Notes under the pieces: model-generated
Seen by the model: only the letters and a program-made list of their open reading frames with translations
The model's database searches: none
What the model was told of the DNA's origin: nothing
Translations under genes and position numbers: made by a program
In this document: piece after piece, positions 1 to 10,115 of the stretch
Numbering within the stretch: position 1 is the first letter of the stretch
How the letters are laid out: each line of letters starts with the position of its first letter
Source of the DNA: Catonia carolina
Lineage: Eukaryota; Arthropoda; Insecta; Hemiptera; Achilidae
Assembly: GCA_035578175.1 (NCBI GenBank)
Contig: JAQMRL010000015.1
Location: 20,596,447 to 20,660,446, forward strand
Direction of reading: 5' to 3'
Length of the DNA stretch: 64,000 bases

Positions 1-780
1 ACCCATAAAATTAACATGACCCCAAGAACATATATTGTTATATTTTTCGTTTTAGTCCAAAAAGAATTTTTCTTCACTATTTTTAATATTCTCCGCTGTT
101 AGTCCAGCTTTCTAACCAACTGTTGATTGAAAATTAAACTTGTTTATGTAAATTTTGTTTTTATTTGTGCCTTTTCCCGTAAATTTAAGTTTTTAACGCT
201 TAGGTACGTTTTCTCAGAAACCATTTAATCTACCAGGTTAAAATGTTTACCAATTAATTATCATGTGCATGCACAATCACCGACATTGATTTTACTTCCT
301 CAGGTGTTCAAAAAATTATTAATATGCAAAAAACGTAGAAAAATTTTAAATATTTTATGTTATTCGTTATTCTTTTAAAAACTTTATGGTCCAACAGATT
401 AAATTGAAAAAATATCAGCTAAAACCAACCTAAAACTATAAGTGTGTAAAGTTTCGTTTTCCTATCTTTCACCAATCCTATGAAAAATGTACCAAAAAAT
501 CGATTACTTTCATGCAGAACGTGTTTTGTCCAAATTTAAAATAATGTTTTTGAACACTTTTCCCATATCGATATTTTCAAAAATTGTTTATTTAGCGCTT
601 TTTATCATCCTTTAAATGCTGGTAGCTAAACCCCGTATTAAATCTGCAGTAAAATCAAAACAACAGTTTTTTGGTTTTAGTGTAAAATGACATTATTGTG
701 ACAAAACACGTTTTGCATGTTACCTCCTCAAATAGAAAATTTAACATTGGCGGGATACAAAGTACTGTCTCCCCTTAAAA
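1..780. other. AT-rich sequence, no gene seen
   Basis: Very AT-rich DNA with no open frame of note and no recognisable domain. The right part grades into an old copy of repeat A (the GT-rich tract begins near 785), so some of it may be decayed A sequence. No promoter, RNA gene or terminal repeat was found. Confidence 0.5.
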
Positions 781-1384
781 TCGGTAGTGTGTGGGTGTGT
801 GCACGCGCTCACAAACGCACACAAAATCGGTCAACCGGAAGTAGTACTTTATTCATGTGGTATTTCAGTTTCTGTGAAATTTTCTCAAAACGTGTCCTAC
901 GATTTTTTTTAAAAAATCTCCTCATTTAACATAGTTTTTAATCCCTACAAGATAGAGTTAGCATCATGGTTGCTGATATTCTTCGGAAGACTGTACTTTC
1001 GTGGTAAAAAATGTTTTTGTTTTTTAAGATTGACGCCTTAATATGCATTTAATGCAAAAGTTAGCACAATTCATAAAGTAGAAAATTAAAATTCCTATAA
1101 TTTTTATTTCATGCGTATTTTCTACAGAGTTTAATTCAGCGTCAGTTAGTGATTTCTCAGATTTGTCAGATAGTGATTTGTGATTTGTGATTTGTCAGAT
1201 AGTGAGTTCTACAGAGATTGATTTTCGTTTTCCGTCATTCACCCATGTATAAAATTAGAAAATGTTTATCGTTTTACACAGTTTATTCAAGTTTAACCCT
1301 TTCAGTGCCGAAACAATATTTAAAAGTTTAATCTTCAGTCCCGTTTATTTTGAATAAGAGTGTACATAAAAAAAATAAAAAAAA

Positions 1385-1665
1385 TAAAAATTTTTAAGAA
1401 ACGCTATTATTTAACAATGATTCAAATAAAAAATGAACTAAAAAGAAAAAATAAAAAAAATTACAGACATTACTGTTACAAATAAAAGCGTGGCGCATTT
1501 TATTGTAAAATATTCGTTGTATAAAAATGCGCCACGCTTTTATTTGTAACAGTAATGTCTGTAATTTTTTTTGTAATTTTTTTTATTTTTTCTTTTTAGT
1601 TCATTTTTTATTTGAATCATTGTTAAATAATAGCGTTTCTTAAAAATTTTTTTTTTTTTTTTATT
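1385..1665. repeat. Near-perfect palindrome with about 120-bp arms
   Basis: The left arm (about 1385-1508) and right arm (about 1525-1665) are inverted copies. They share the blocks AGAAACGCTATTATTTAAC, AATGATTCAAATAAAAAATG, TTACAGACATTACTGTTAC and AAAGCGTGGCGCATTTT, read in opposite directions. The loop is only about 20 bp. A transcript would fold into one long hairpin. It lies wholly inside element Q, so it is either part of Q or a foldback insertion in it. Confidence 0.85.
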
Positions 1666-1850
1666 TTTTTTATAATTGTTTTTCTGTGATTTTTTTTGTA
1701 AATTTTTTTCATTTTTTTATTTTTAGTTACTTTTTTTAAGTAATTGTTAAATTTAAGCGTTTTTTAAATTTTTTAAATTTTTTTTGAAAAAAAAATTTTT
1801 CAAAAAATTTTTTTGAAATTTTTTTGTAATTTTTTTTTACAAACACCTAT

Positions 1851-2137
1851 TGTCATCGAAGATAAACAAGTGTGCAAAGTTTGATTCATATTGATACGGT
1901 AGAAGTATTAGAGTTTTAAGTTGCCAGATTTGATGGATCCAAGAGTAAGTTATTTTGTAATAATAAAAGCGTTTAAAAAAAATTTTTTTGTAAATTGTTT
2001 TTTATGACAGCGTATTGTCATCGAAGATAAACAAGTGTGCAAAGTTTCATTCATATTGATACAGTAGAAGTATTAAAATTTTAAGTTGCAAGATTTTATG
2101 GATCCATGAGTAAGTTAAATAAAAGCGTTTAAAAAAG
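1851..2137. repeat. Two-copy direct repeat, period 165 bp
   Basis: The block starting TGTCATCGAAGATAAACAAG occurs at 1851 and again at 2016. Both are followed by matching TTCATATTGATAC, GTAGAAGTATTA, TTTTAAGTTGC, ATGGATCCA and GAGTAAGTTA blocks, with about a dozen substitutions between the units. It lies inside element Q. No coding frame. Confidence 0.8.
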
Positions 2138-2295
2138 TGACAGCCCTTATTTTGAAAACTTGCAAGCTTAAGCCTGCCATTGCCAACCAAAATTTCAACG
2201 TTACAGAAAAATAAAATTTCCTGTAAAAAATTAATTTTTATTGTATTAAAAAGAACAGAAATCGTTCTAACACTAAAAATATTCAAAATAGCTTT

Positions 2296-2466
2296 TTTAG
2301 TTTATTTAAAGTCGCATCGACAGTTTGGTCATTAGCAACTACTGTGAGTTTTGGTACCTTAACGGTGGTTTTAACGAGAAAAATTTGCAGACTTTAGCCG
2401 GAAATCGAACCCGGGACATTTTGCTTTGGTGGCTAGCGCACTAGTCACTACGCCACAGAGGTGGTT
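2296..2466 (-). mobile_element. L1: tRNA-derived SINE, full head
   Basis: On the minus strand it starts about 2466 with a tRNA-like head: box A-like TGGCGTAGTGACTAG and box B-like GGGTTCGATTTCC, about 40 nt apart. The remaining body runs to a T-rich end near 2296. A second, head-truncated copy of the same body lies at 30222-30345, which supports a dispersed family. It lies inside element Q. Box B carries one extra T, so pol III activity is doubtful. Confidence 0.65.
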
Positions 2467-2705
2467 TAAAAATAACTGTTTCTATTAATTTTTGATTAAA
2501 AGTTTTTTTGGAAACGTTCGGGTAACCGGACGTTGGTAATTTACAGACGCCTGGTAAACCGAATGTCATAACTACGTATAAGATATCGACGTCCTATTTT
2601 TAGGACGTTGGCACTGAAAGGGTTAAACATAGGTTATATTTTTCATTGTTTACATTGGCAAGAGAAAGTCGTGTAATTGTTTCACACAGATATTTTTTTC
2701 TGGAG

Positions 2706-2831
2706 TACGGCCGTTATGAGACAAAAAGATCAGTTATAAAGTAAAGTTATTTGTAAAGTAAAAACTGGGTATGTCATAGTTTACCAAATTATAGTACTTC
2801 CTCACTCTATACGGTAGATAGCGGTGTAATA
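2706..2831. other. Short unassigned spacer
   Basis: AT-rich spacer between the A copy and the foldback mariner. No feature seen. Confidence 0.4.
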
Positions 2832-3613
2832 CAGGGTGATTTTTTTAGTCCTGTTACCCAATTGTTAATGTCTGGTAATTTTTTTCTAAGAAAGGGATAT
2901 TTTGTTTTGTGACACAAAGTTGGTAGCCCTACTCAACCGGTATAGATACGACAGTTTGAGTTGATTCTCCTTGAGTTGCGTAAAATTTTGTGCTGTTTTT
3001 AGTTGTGTTACGAACAGAATGTCTTTTACCCTAGAAAAACGGGTTTTCATTCTTGAACAATATTTTGCTACAAAATCGTATGCGAGTGTAAAAGAATCAT
3101 TTCAAATTAAATTTTTTGGTGTTCCTCCACTCTATTCTAGTCAATTTCTAGGCTAACTAACTGATTTTTAGAGGCAGGTATTGTTTGCAGCAGAAAACGT
3201 AGTGGTCGACCAACTCTCTTGACAGATGACGTTAAGAGAATGTGAAAACAAGATTGCTCAATTCTCCATGGAAAAGTTTACAAAAACCTTCCTCGCATGT
3301 TGATTTGTCATGTTCGAGTGCTTAGAAAGCTGCTAAAAAATTGAAATTGTATCCGTATCACATACGATTAGTTCTAGAGCTTCAGCCTCCAGATTTAAAC
3401 AAGAGATTGTTTTAGGATAAAAGACATTCTGTTCGTAGCACGACCGGAAATGGCACAAAATTGTACACAGCTCAAGGAGAATCAACTCACACTGCCATAT
3501 CCATGCTGGTTGAGTAGGGCTACCAACTTAGTGTCACAAAACAAAATTTATTTTTTTTCGAAAAATATTACCAGACATTAACAATTGGGTAACAGGACTA
3601 AAAAATCACCCGG
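2832..3613 (+). mobile_element. Foldback mariner-like element (5'-end inverted duplication)
   Basis: A 782-bp element between TA dinucleotides (2830-2831 and 3614-3615). Its ends share the inverted block GGGTGATTTTTTTAGTCCTG. The inverted homology continues inward for about 190 bp on each side (2832-about 3030 and about 3420-3613), far beyond a normal Tc1/mariner terminal repeat. It includes the block ACGAACAGAATGTC around the putative start codon of the transposase. Both ends are therefore copies of the element's 5' end. The centre carries only an N-terminal transposase remnant, so it is non-autonomous. Confidence 0.85.
3019..3420 (+). pseudogene. Tc1/mariner-type transposase, N-terminal remnant
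   Basis: The frame opens at the ATG at 3019 with MSFTLEKRVFILEQYFAT, the helix-turn-helix start seen in mariner-like transposases of the IS630-Tc1-mariner superfamily. After about 45 codons the frame breaks. In other frames RKRSGRPTLLTDDV, the linker region after the second DNA-binding helix, follows around 3200-3240. No DDE/D catalytic domain is present. It cannot encode an active enzyme. Confidence 0.7.
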
Positions 3614-3615
3614 TA

Positions 3616-4131
3616 CAAAAAAAAATTATTATGTATCGTTTTAATTTTTTTTTTTTTTGTGGGTTTACCCTAAAGATGTGACATCCATTACCATGTAATA
3701 TTAACTAGTGCGATTTAAAATAACGAGGAACGTTAGCGGTTTCCTCTCTAAATATAACAAAAAACAAAACATAAAAATGTGATCCATTAGAACGCGAAGA
3801 GAAATTGGATTGAGTGGTATTTCGTCCACCATATTCTACGATGGACACTATTTGAACGATGTGTTTTATAATTCAACCGCTACTGTTAAAGCCTCTCCTC
3901 TCCCTCTCTACAGCTCACTCATGTACTTTACGCCCTGGTCTCATATTCCATTTAAAACAATTTGTCTAACGTCAAAATTTGACGAGCGTTTGACAATATA
4001 AATAGTGATTAATAAACATTACTTTTTATAACAATTTTTACAAAAAAAATTTTCATTTATATACAAATAGAGTATAAAGAAACAATAAATAAATTTCGGA
4101 AAATCTCACTAGCTTTATGCCAAATCTCTAC
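3616..4131. other. Unassigned AT-rich DNA
   Basis: A poly-T run at about 3646-3657, then sequence with a 63-codon open stretch (3810-4001) that has no recognisable domain, start context or homologous copy in the window. I see no reason to call it a gene. Confidence 0.4.
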
Positions 4132-4141
4132 AAATTTTCTT

Positions 4142-4467
4142 TTTTTTTTAATCCCTAATGTGTGTATGTTGCAATCTGTTCAATTCAGAACAATAAGCAA
4201 CCCCATGACCCAATGAGATGAGGATGATGTGTATGACGTGTAAATGAGGTGTAGTCTTGTACAGACTCAGGTCGACCATTCCTGAAAGAGTATGGTTAAT
4301 TGAACCCCAACCATCAACGTACACCGGTAGCCACTGTCTAGCATTCAAATCCGTATAAAAATAACTACCTTTACTAGGATTTGAACCAGGAACCTTCGTC
4401 TCCGAAAATCAGCTGTTAAACAGCTGATTTTGGTGACGACTTTACCTCTAGAACAACCCGGTGGGTT
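4142..4467 (-). mobile_element. C1: tRNA-derived SINE with target duplication
   Basis: About 326 bp, flanked by the direct repeat AAATTTTCTT (4132-4141 and 4468-4477). Read on the minus strand it starts with the tRNA-like head. Box A (TGGTCTAGAGG consensus) is changed here by one base; box B GGTTCAAATCC is intact. Between them is the near-perfect inverted repeat AAATCAGCTG/CAGCTGATTTT. The body ends in an A-rich tail (T-run at 4141-4150 on the plus strand). The 66-codon open frame through the body recurs in other C copies only because the repeat recurs. Confidence 0.92.
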
Positions 4468-4490
4468 AAATTTTCTTAACTAGTAATTTT

Positions 4491-4897
4491 ATATGCCTAT
4501 AACAAGCAGGTGGAGTGTTAAATTATTTGCACTCGATCTGGATTTGTTAGTTTTTGGGCTACAAAAAATAATCCTGTTTCTTATAACATGTTCACCCAAT
4601 TATATGATTGAAGCAATTAAGAACAGAAGAGGTGGATGTGTAATAAATCTTACTCAAAGTTATCTTCTCTGGAAGTAATGAATCACATTATACGGCCAGA
4701 ACCTGTGGTGAATGAAGTGAAGGTGTCATTTACAGGGTGGAAAGTAGGTGCTATTCGGAGGGCTGGCTTGCTGATAAGCTTACTCTTTGAACTCAGTGAG
4801 GAAGACATAATTAAACCAGCTCACTCCTCGTTTTTACTTAGTGAAACCTCTAGAGGTTCTAACCAGCCTTCGGCTGATGATCTAAACAACAGCAATA
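4491..4897 (+). mobile_element. B1: SINE-like repeat, full length
   Basis: Starts near GCCTATAACAAGCAGGTGGA and ends in the shared 3' region (GGTTCTAACCAGCC, then GATCTAAACAACAGC). It is one of the more diverged copies of family B. The apparent 99-codon reading frame in it is just the repeat read through. It is followed about 100 bp later by B2 in the opposite direction. Confidence 0.85.
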
Positions 4898-4903
4898 ATT
4901 TTA

Positions 4904-4985
4904 TCCGCCTCCGTGGCCTAGTGGTTAGCGTGTAACACTAACCATCACGCCGTGTGTTTGATTTACGACTATTCTGGAAAATAAT
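4904..4985 (+). mobile_element. O: tRNA-like SINE head, fragment
   Basis: It contains a clean box A, TGGCCTAGTGGTTAGCGTG, and a decayed box B (GTGTTTGATTTAC) about 45 nt downstream, followed by an AATAATAATAA tail. The head differs from those of C, L and N. It sits between the two oppositely oriented B copies. I take it as a truncated tRNA-derived SINE, not a functional tRNA gene, because no acceptor stem closes around it. Confidence 0.55.
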
Positions 4986-4991
4986 AATAAA

Positions 4992-5400
4992 ATTATTGTT
5001 GTTGTTGTTGTTTAAGTCATCAGCCAAAAGGCTGGTTTGAACCTGTAGAGGTTTTACTAAGTAAAACGAAGAGTGAGGTGGTTTACTATTGCCTTCTTCA
5101 CTGAATAGAAAAGTACGCTTATCAGCATGCCGGGCCCTCTGAAAAGCACATATTTTTCACTCTGCAAATGACACTTTCACTTCATTCACCACAGGGTCTG
5201 GTTGTATAATGAAATTCATTACTTTCAAAGGAGATAACTCTGATTAGTGTATTTTACACCTCTACCTCTTCTGTTCTTAAATTATTCGGTCATTTAATTG
5301 GCTGACCATGTGATAAGAAACAGAACTAATTACTTTATCCCTGCAACGAACAGATTGAGTGTAAATAATTTGACACTCCACCAGTTTGTTATGGGCTTTA
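4992..5400 (-). mobile_element. B2: SINE-like repeat, full length
   Basis: Begins with the (GTT)n complement of the B tail and the shared block GTCATCAGCCAAAAGGCTGG, and ends at the B 5' end with CCACCAGTTTGTTATGGGC. With B1 it forms a tail-to-tail inverted pair separated by the SINE O fragment. Confidence 0.88.
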
Positions 5401-5944
5401 ATCTAAACTTAGGAAAAATTACTCAAAGGTTGTGGAGAGGAAGACACTTCTTGGTTTGGGCATTTTATGAAGATGATTGAGAAGAGGAGACCAAAGAGGT
5501 TTATATGGAAGAGGGAGGCCGAGATTCGAATGTAACAGAATAAGACAAAACAAAAGATAAGATGAATGGCATTGGACATTAAAACATTTAGCAATTAATT
5601 AATAAAACCTGATACTTAAGGGAAATTTTTTTCTAACATTACCGTTAATTTTTTAAATAGAAAAACCAAGATACCAAGATAAAACAAACGATACAAAACA
5701 GGATAACTAACGAAAACCCAAGAGGACAATGTAAATTTACAAACTAACTAAATATTTACTCATTTTTCAAATAGATGGACGGAAATTATTTATACATGAA
5801 TATACATAATGAAATAAATTGTATAAGCAAGCAGGTATATTTTCTTATATATGAATAGTTATATATTAATAACATTAACAAAGCAATAAGGAATTTTACT
5901 TTAAAATTGAAATAGGGTTGAAATAGTATTAGAAATACTATAAA
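5401..5944. other. Unassigned AT-rich DNA
   Basis: No repeat landmark, domain or RNA gene recognised. Confidence 0.4.
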
Positions 5945-6350
5945 TAATTGCAGAAAACACTAATTAACGGTAAAGTACGCGTTGTAGGAAAAATGTTTGA
6001 AATAAAAGTTTAGATCTAGTTTTTTAATCTTCTAAAACTTCAGTTACACACACTTTTGTTCTAAAATGGATATTAAGGTCGCAATCTTAAAAAAATCAAT
6101 TTTTTACCTCTGGCCCCCAAGAATTTCAGCAGATATGACCCTTACCCTATCTAGATCATACAAAATGTAGTAAATGAGACGAGTTTTAAAGAAAATCGTA
6201 AATAAAATTTTTGAAAAACCCCAAAAAAATAAAAGTTACACGAGGAAACTACTACTTCCGGTTGACCAAATTTGATGAAAATTTCCAAGTTTTATTCTCG
6301 AACGCTTTTTCGTTCCTAAGATATTTTGTTCTCTCACACACACACACCTG
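5945..6350 (-). mobile_element. A2: decayed, truncated copy of repeat A
   Basis: Minus-strand A sequence. In order it shows AACACTAATTAACGGTAAAG, the AAGGTCGCAATCTTAAAAAA block, AATTTCAGCAGATATGACCC, ACTACTTCCGGTTGACC and a (CA)n tract at about 6335-6346 where the family microsatellite belongs. Both the subterminal inverted repeats and the part beyond the (CA)n are missing. Confidence 0.75.
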
Positions 6351-6540
6351 AAAGTATATTTAAGTTAATTCTCGGTACTTCTTAATTTATTCATTACTCG
6401 ACACCCTTTTACGATTCTCCAGATTCTCATATTTCACCTCTCAATATTAACTATCGTTATATCTTAAAGACAAACTTTCTGAACCGTATACAATGGTTGG
6501 AACTACTTTTCTACCATCGTATACAGTACAATGATGTTAT
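6351..6540. other. Unassigned spacer
   Basis: AT-rich sequence with no recognised feature. Confidence 0.4.
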
Positions 6541-6938
6541 TAACTGCCCATAACAGACAGGTGGAGTGTCAAATTATGTACACTCAATCTGTTCGTTGCA
6601 GGGCTGAAATAAATAGTTCTGTTTCTTATCACATGGTCAACCAATTAAATGACTGAACCATTTAAGAACAGAAGAGATAGAGGTGTAAAAGACACTAATC
6701 AGAGTTATCTCCTCTGAACGTAATGAATTTCATTATACAGCCAGACCCTGTGGTGAATGAAGTGAAGGTGTCATTTGCAGAGTGGAAAATATATCCTTTA
6801 CAGAGGGCCCGGCATGCTGATAAGCATACTTTTCAACTCGGCGAGGAAGGCAATTGTAGACCACCTCACTCCTCGTTTTTCTTAGTAAAACCTGTACAGG
6901 TTCAAACCAGCTTTTTGGCTGATGACCTAAACAACGAT
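6541..6938 (+). mobile_element. B3: SINE-like repeat, full length
   Basis: Starts TGCCCATAACAGACAGGTGG and ends GATGACCTAAACAACGATG, matching the family ends. It is immediately followed by B4 on the other strand, another tail-to-tail pair with almost no spacer. Confidence 0.88.
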
Positions 6939-6944
6939 GTTAAT

Positions 6945-7307
6945 AAGGTCATCAGCCGAAAGACTGGTTTGAACCTCTAAAGGCTTTACTAAGTAAAACG
7001 AAGAGTTAGGGGGTTTAACAAAACCTTTCTCCTTAAGTGGAAAAGTATTCGTATCAATTTTCCAGCCCTCCGAAAAGCATTGACTTTCGACTTTCTATCC
7101 TGCAAATGACACCTTCACTTCATTCATCACAAAGTCTGGGTGTACAATGAAATTCATTTCTCCCAGAGGAGATAACTGTGACACCTCTACCTCTTCTGTT
7201 ATTAAATGCTTAAATCATACTCGTATAATTAGCTGACCATGTGATAAGAAACAGAACTAATTTTTTTAGCCCTATAATTACCAGGTCGAGTGTAAAATTT
7301 TATACAA
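6945..7307 (-). mobile_element. B4: SINE-like repeat, 5' end cut by Helitron
   Basis: Starts with AAGGTCATCAGCCGAAAGAC and proceeds through the family body. The last few tens of bases of the B 5' end (CCACCTGTCTGTTATGGGC in other copies) are replaced at 7308 by the Helitron terminus, so the Helitron probably inserted into this B copy or deleted its end. Confidence 0.8.
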
Positions 7308-8066
7308 CTAGCAACTTCCGCTCGCTTCGCTTCACAGCAGCTAATGTAGGCCTCATTAAATTATTTTAAAACCTCTCTATATACAATATTTGTAGTTTTG
7401 TTGCCCTGTGGCACCAAAATAAATTGTTTTTCTGCACTTCCAGCTCTAGAAAGTCCGACATAAAATTGTCCATGAGTGAAGGAAGCACTCTTTTCTCAAA
7501 TCGATGCCCACCGTTTTAAATGTTTGTCCCTGTGATTTAACAGAATTGAATAGAATGCATAGAAGAATTCCGATAGAAAAGAAAGAGACCGTTGATATAT
7601 GGCTGGGATAAGAGACAGTAATACGTGACTGCGGTACGCAGAGTAATTGGAAATATATGAGTAATTCGCTACTTGTCGAATGAAAACAAATATATGAAAT
7701 ATAATACAAAAATTTTGAATATTTCCGAATTTTTAATGTTTTTGGAATCGAATGTTATTCTTCACGTTTTTCTATGAAATATAAAAGTTGAATCGTACTT
7801 CTAGCCCAAAAAATACACCATCCAGTAGACTTTCAAAAAATTAAAGTGCTATACACCCAATAAACTAAAACATGTGACATCGTCACAGTTTATATTGCTT
7901 AACTCACTTAATTAATGTTACTGAAAGTTGCAAAATAGCCTATATTGATCAGGAAGCTCTAAGCTATGCAACAATGAAATTTTTTTTTAAATCAGTTCAG
8001 TAGTTTCTGAGATTACCTCATACAAACAAACAGACAGACGTTTCTTCTTTATAATATTAGTATAGA
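7308..8066 (-). mobile_element. Helitron, internally deleted
   Basis: On the minus strand the element starts with TCTATACTAATATTATAAAG at 8066 and ends ...GGAAGTTGCTAG at 7308. A TC start, a CTRR end (here CTAG) and insertion between host A and T (A before TC, T after CTAG) match Helitrons. The TCTATACTAATATTATAAAG start is one I recall as common in insect Helitrons. At about 759 bp it has lost nearly all of the usual RepHel gene; only the C-terminal helicase tail remains near the 3' end. I see no convincing 3' hairpin, which lowers confidence slightly. Confidence 0.78.
7370..7640 (-). pseudogene. Helitron (Pif1-like) helicase, C-terminal remnant
   Basis: The minus-strand frame reads SVKSQGQTFKTVGIDLRK, the motif V region of Pif1/Helitron helicases (normally NKSQGQT). 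After a one-base frameshift near 7475 it reads HGQFYVGLSRAGSAEKQF, with the motif VI-like VGLSR arginine, then LVPQGNKTTNIVYREVLK and a stop. Rep nuclease motifs and the other helicase motifs are absent. This shows that Helitrons with a RepHel protein existed in this genome. The remnant itself is dead. Confidence 0.8.
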
Positions 8067-8621
8067 TATAAATACCTGAAAAATTAGACAAACAAAAAAG
8101 GAAAAGTGATACAATTCATGTATGTATGTAGGAGTATGTAGGATACGAGGAAGAGTTACTCGTGTATGAACGTAGGAGGATGTGCATATCTGTACTTCAT
8201 ACAAGAGTGAGTATTCCTCCATCTTCATAGGTACGAAGGATGAGGATGAGATGAGGAAGACAGACACTATATCATAACTTTAAACTAAATTCTTGTATGT
8301 ATGCAAGTGTATATGTAACAAATGAAATGCTGTATTTACATAATTTATTATAGCGCATCAAAGTATAGTGTCTGAGTAAATCTTGCCTTGCATTTAAGTC
8401 AGCCATCTCTACTTATTTTCATTTATTACTCAAATATCTAACTATTTACCCGTACATTATAATACTCTGTTGTTTACATTTTCTATCTGTTTAATAAAAT
8501 ATTTCTCGTTTTTTCAACACAATAGTGAATTGACTAAAACATTTACCATAAAGTTGATTTTTGTACAGTATTTCAATTCTATATATTGTATGAAATGACG
8601 AATAATAATATCCTGTAAGAA
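8067..8621. other. Unassigned AT-rich DNA
   Basis: Contains a short TATG-rich stretch (about 8118-8140 TATGTATGTA) and no recognised coding or repeat feature. Confidence 0.4.
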
Positions 8622-8631
8622 AATTCGATGC

Positions 8632-8956
8632 TTTTTTTTTATTCCTAATGTGTGTACGTTGCAATCTGTTCAATTCAGAACAATAAGCAACCCCATGACC
8701 CAATAAAATTAGGATGATGTGTATGACGTGTAATGAGGTGTAGTCTTGTACAGACCCAGGCTGACCATTCCTGAGAGAGTATGGTTAATTGAACCCCAAC
8801 CATCAAAGTACACCGGTAACCACTGTCTAGTATTCAAATCCGTATAAAAGTAACTACCTTTACTAGGATTTGAACCAGGAATCTTCGTCTCCGGAAATCA
8901 GCTTTTAAACAGCTGATTTTGGCGACGACTGTACCTCTAGACCAACCCGGTGGGTC
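8632..8956 (-). mobile_element. C2: tRNA-derived SINE with exact 10-bp target duplication
   Basis: A 325-bp C element bounded by the perfect direct repeat AATTCGATGC (8622-8631 and 8957-8966). On the minus strand it runs from the tRNA-like head (box A GGTCTAGAGG, box B GGTTCAAATCC) to an A tail (T-run 8632-8640). This copy defines both element boundaries precisely. Confidence 0.95.
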
Positions 8957-9014
8957 AATTCGATGCTAGCGTAAAAAAGGTTTTAGAAGAAGTAATCAAT
9001 TGTGTAAAATGTCT

Positions 9015-10115
9015 TCTTGTTATTCGTCCAAAAGTCAAAATACCGAACCAGCTGGGCTAAAACACATTCAAGATTTTCTCTAAAATTCCTAACAATATTT
9101 AAAAAATCTGGAATAAAACACTCACACGACTTTCTTTTGTCAATTTGAATTATAAAACATAACGAAAAAGATAATAAGATATCCTAATTTTAATCTTGCT
9201 GCATGTGTTTCGTCCAAAAGTCAAAATACCGAACCAGCTGGGCTATAAAACTAAGATTTTCTCTAAAATTCCTAAAAATATTAAAAAATCTGGTATAAAA
9301 CACTCACACGACTTTCTCTTGTCAATTTGAATTATAAAATATAACAAAAAAGATAACATAATCCTAATTTTAATCTTTCTGCATGTTATTCATTCAAAAG
9401 TCAAAATACCAAACCAGCTAGGCTATAAAACTAAGATTTTCTCTAAAATTCCAAAAAATATTTAAAAATCTGATATAAAACACTCACACGACTTTCTCTT
9501 GTCAATTTGAATTATAAAACATAACGAGAAAGATAATATATCCTAATTTTAATCTTGAGTGAATGATGCAAAATGAAAATCAACCTCAGTTTGGCTTAAT
9601 AATACGGAAAATCACTCTTTTACGCTAAACTGGGTTCTGTAGAGAAAAATGCTCAGAATGAAAGTTGTTGATCTTTTAATTTTCTATACGTTTTATTGTA
9701 TACACTTTTGTCGTAAACTGCATACTAAGGACGAAATATTTAAAAAATCAAATTTTTTACAGATATTCATGAGGAAAACAGAAAATCACTAATTACCGCT
9801 AAATTAAACGTTATACAAAAAAGTTTGAATAAACGTTGTAGATTTTTATATTGTCTACAAATTTAATTACACATTTTTGCCCTGAAATGCACTTAAAGGC
9901 CGCAATCTTAAAAAAAAAATTCTACGAAAGCATAGCCTCCCCAAGATTTTCAGAAGACATGGCGCCTACCCTATTTTTTAGAGCATAAAAAATGTAGTAA
10001 ATAAGATGATTTTAAAATATCGTGTATATTGGGTGAAAACTCGATTTTGAAAAATCGACATGAAAACAAAACTTTCCTTCCTATTATATTCATATAAGCA
10101 AGAGAAAGTAAAAAT
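9015..10115 (-). mobile_element. A3: repeat A with triplicated 3' end and deleted microsatellite
   Basis: Minus-strand A. The 3' terminal module (CACTCACACGACTTTCTCTTG context) is present three times in tandem. After that come the A body (GTGAATGATGCAAAATGAAA; AAACTGGGTTCTGTAGAG; CCGCAATCTTAAAA) and the 5' end (CTTTCCTTCCTATTATATTC, CAAGAGAAAGTAAAA). The part holding the (CA)n tract and its flanks is deleted near 10020. It abuts A4 directly. Confidence 0.85.
9028..9560. repeat. Three tandem copies of about 180 bp
   Basis: Units start at about 9028, 9214 and 9394 with CAAAAGTCAAAATACC. Each then contains CCAGCTGGGCTA (or close), AAGATTTTCTCTAAAATTCC and CACTCACACGACTTTC, and ends near CCTAATTTTAATCTT. 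Each unit combines the 3' terminus of repeat A with about 90 bp of non-A sequence. The copies differ at a handful of sites, so the tandem expansion is not very recent. Confidence 0.88.

Larger units (their letters stand above)
1297..2622. mobile_element. Q: piggyBac-type non-autonomous element (MITE)
   Basis: A 1326-bp element bounded by CCCTTTCAGTGCC on the left and its inverse GGCACTGAAAGGG on the right, each followed by TTAA (1293-1296 and 2623-2626). A CCYT start plus a TTAA target duplication is the hallmark of the piggyBac superfamily. There is no transposase frame, so it depends on a transposase encoded elsewhere. Inside are a large palindrome, a 165-bp direct repeat and a tRNA-derived SINE (each listed separately). 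Near the right end a small hairpin (GTCCTA/TAGGAC, about 2591-2606) precedes the terminal repeat. It interrupts a copy of repeat A. Confidence 0.85.
785..2705 (+). mobile_element. Old copy of repeat A, split by piggyBac-type MITE Q
   Basis: The landmarks of family A appear in order: a short GT/CA-rich tract (about 785-830), the block AAAATCGGTCAACCGGAAGT, the block ACGATTTTTTTT, a decayed form of the family's ACAAGATAGGGTAGGCGCC block, and a GCGTCA block near 1140. After the insertion at 1297-2622 the A sequence resumes and ends with GGCAAGAGAAAGT followed by the terminal hairpin arms and a T-run near 2700. The 5' end is too diverged to place. This is one of the most degraded A copies here, so Q jumped into an already resident A. 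Confidence 0.7.

Noticed and set aside
6723..6980. Recurring open frame beginning MNFIIQPDPVVNEVKVSF in many places
   Set aside because: It is the body of repeat B read in one frame. Copies carry frameshifts and stops at random, and the frame crosses the AAC tail. No sign of selection as protein.
9028..9560. A CRISPR-like array
   Set aside because: Units are about 180 bp, only three, with no short repeat/spacer alternation, and the DNA is eukaryotic.
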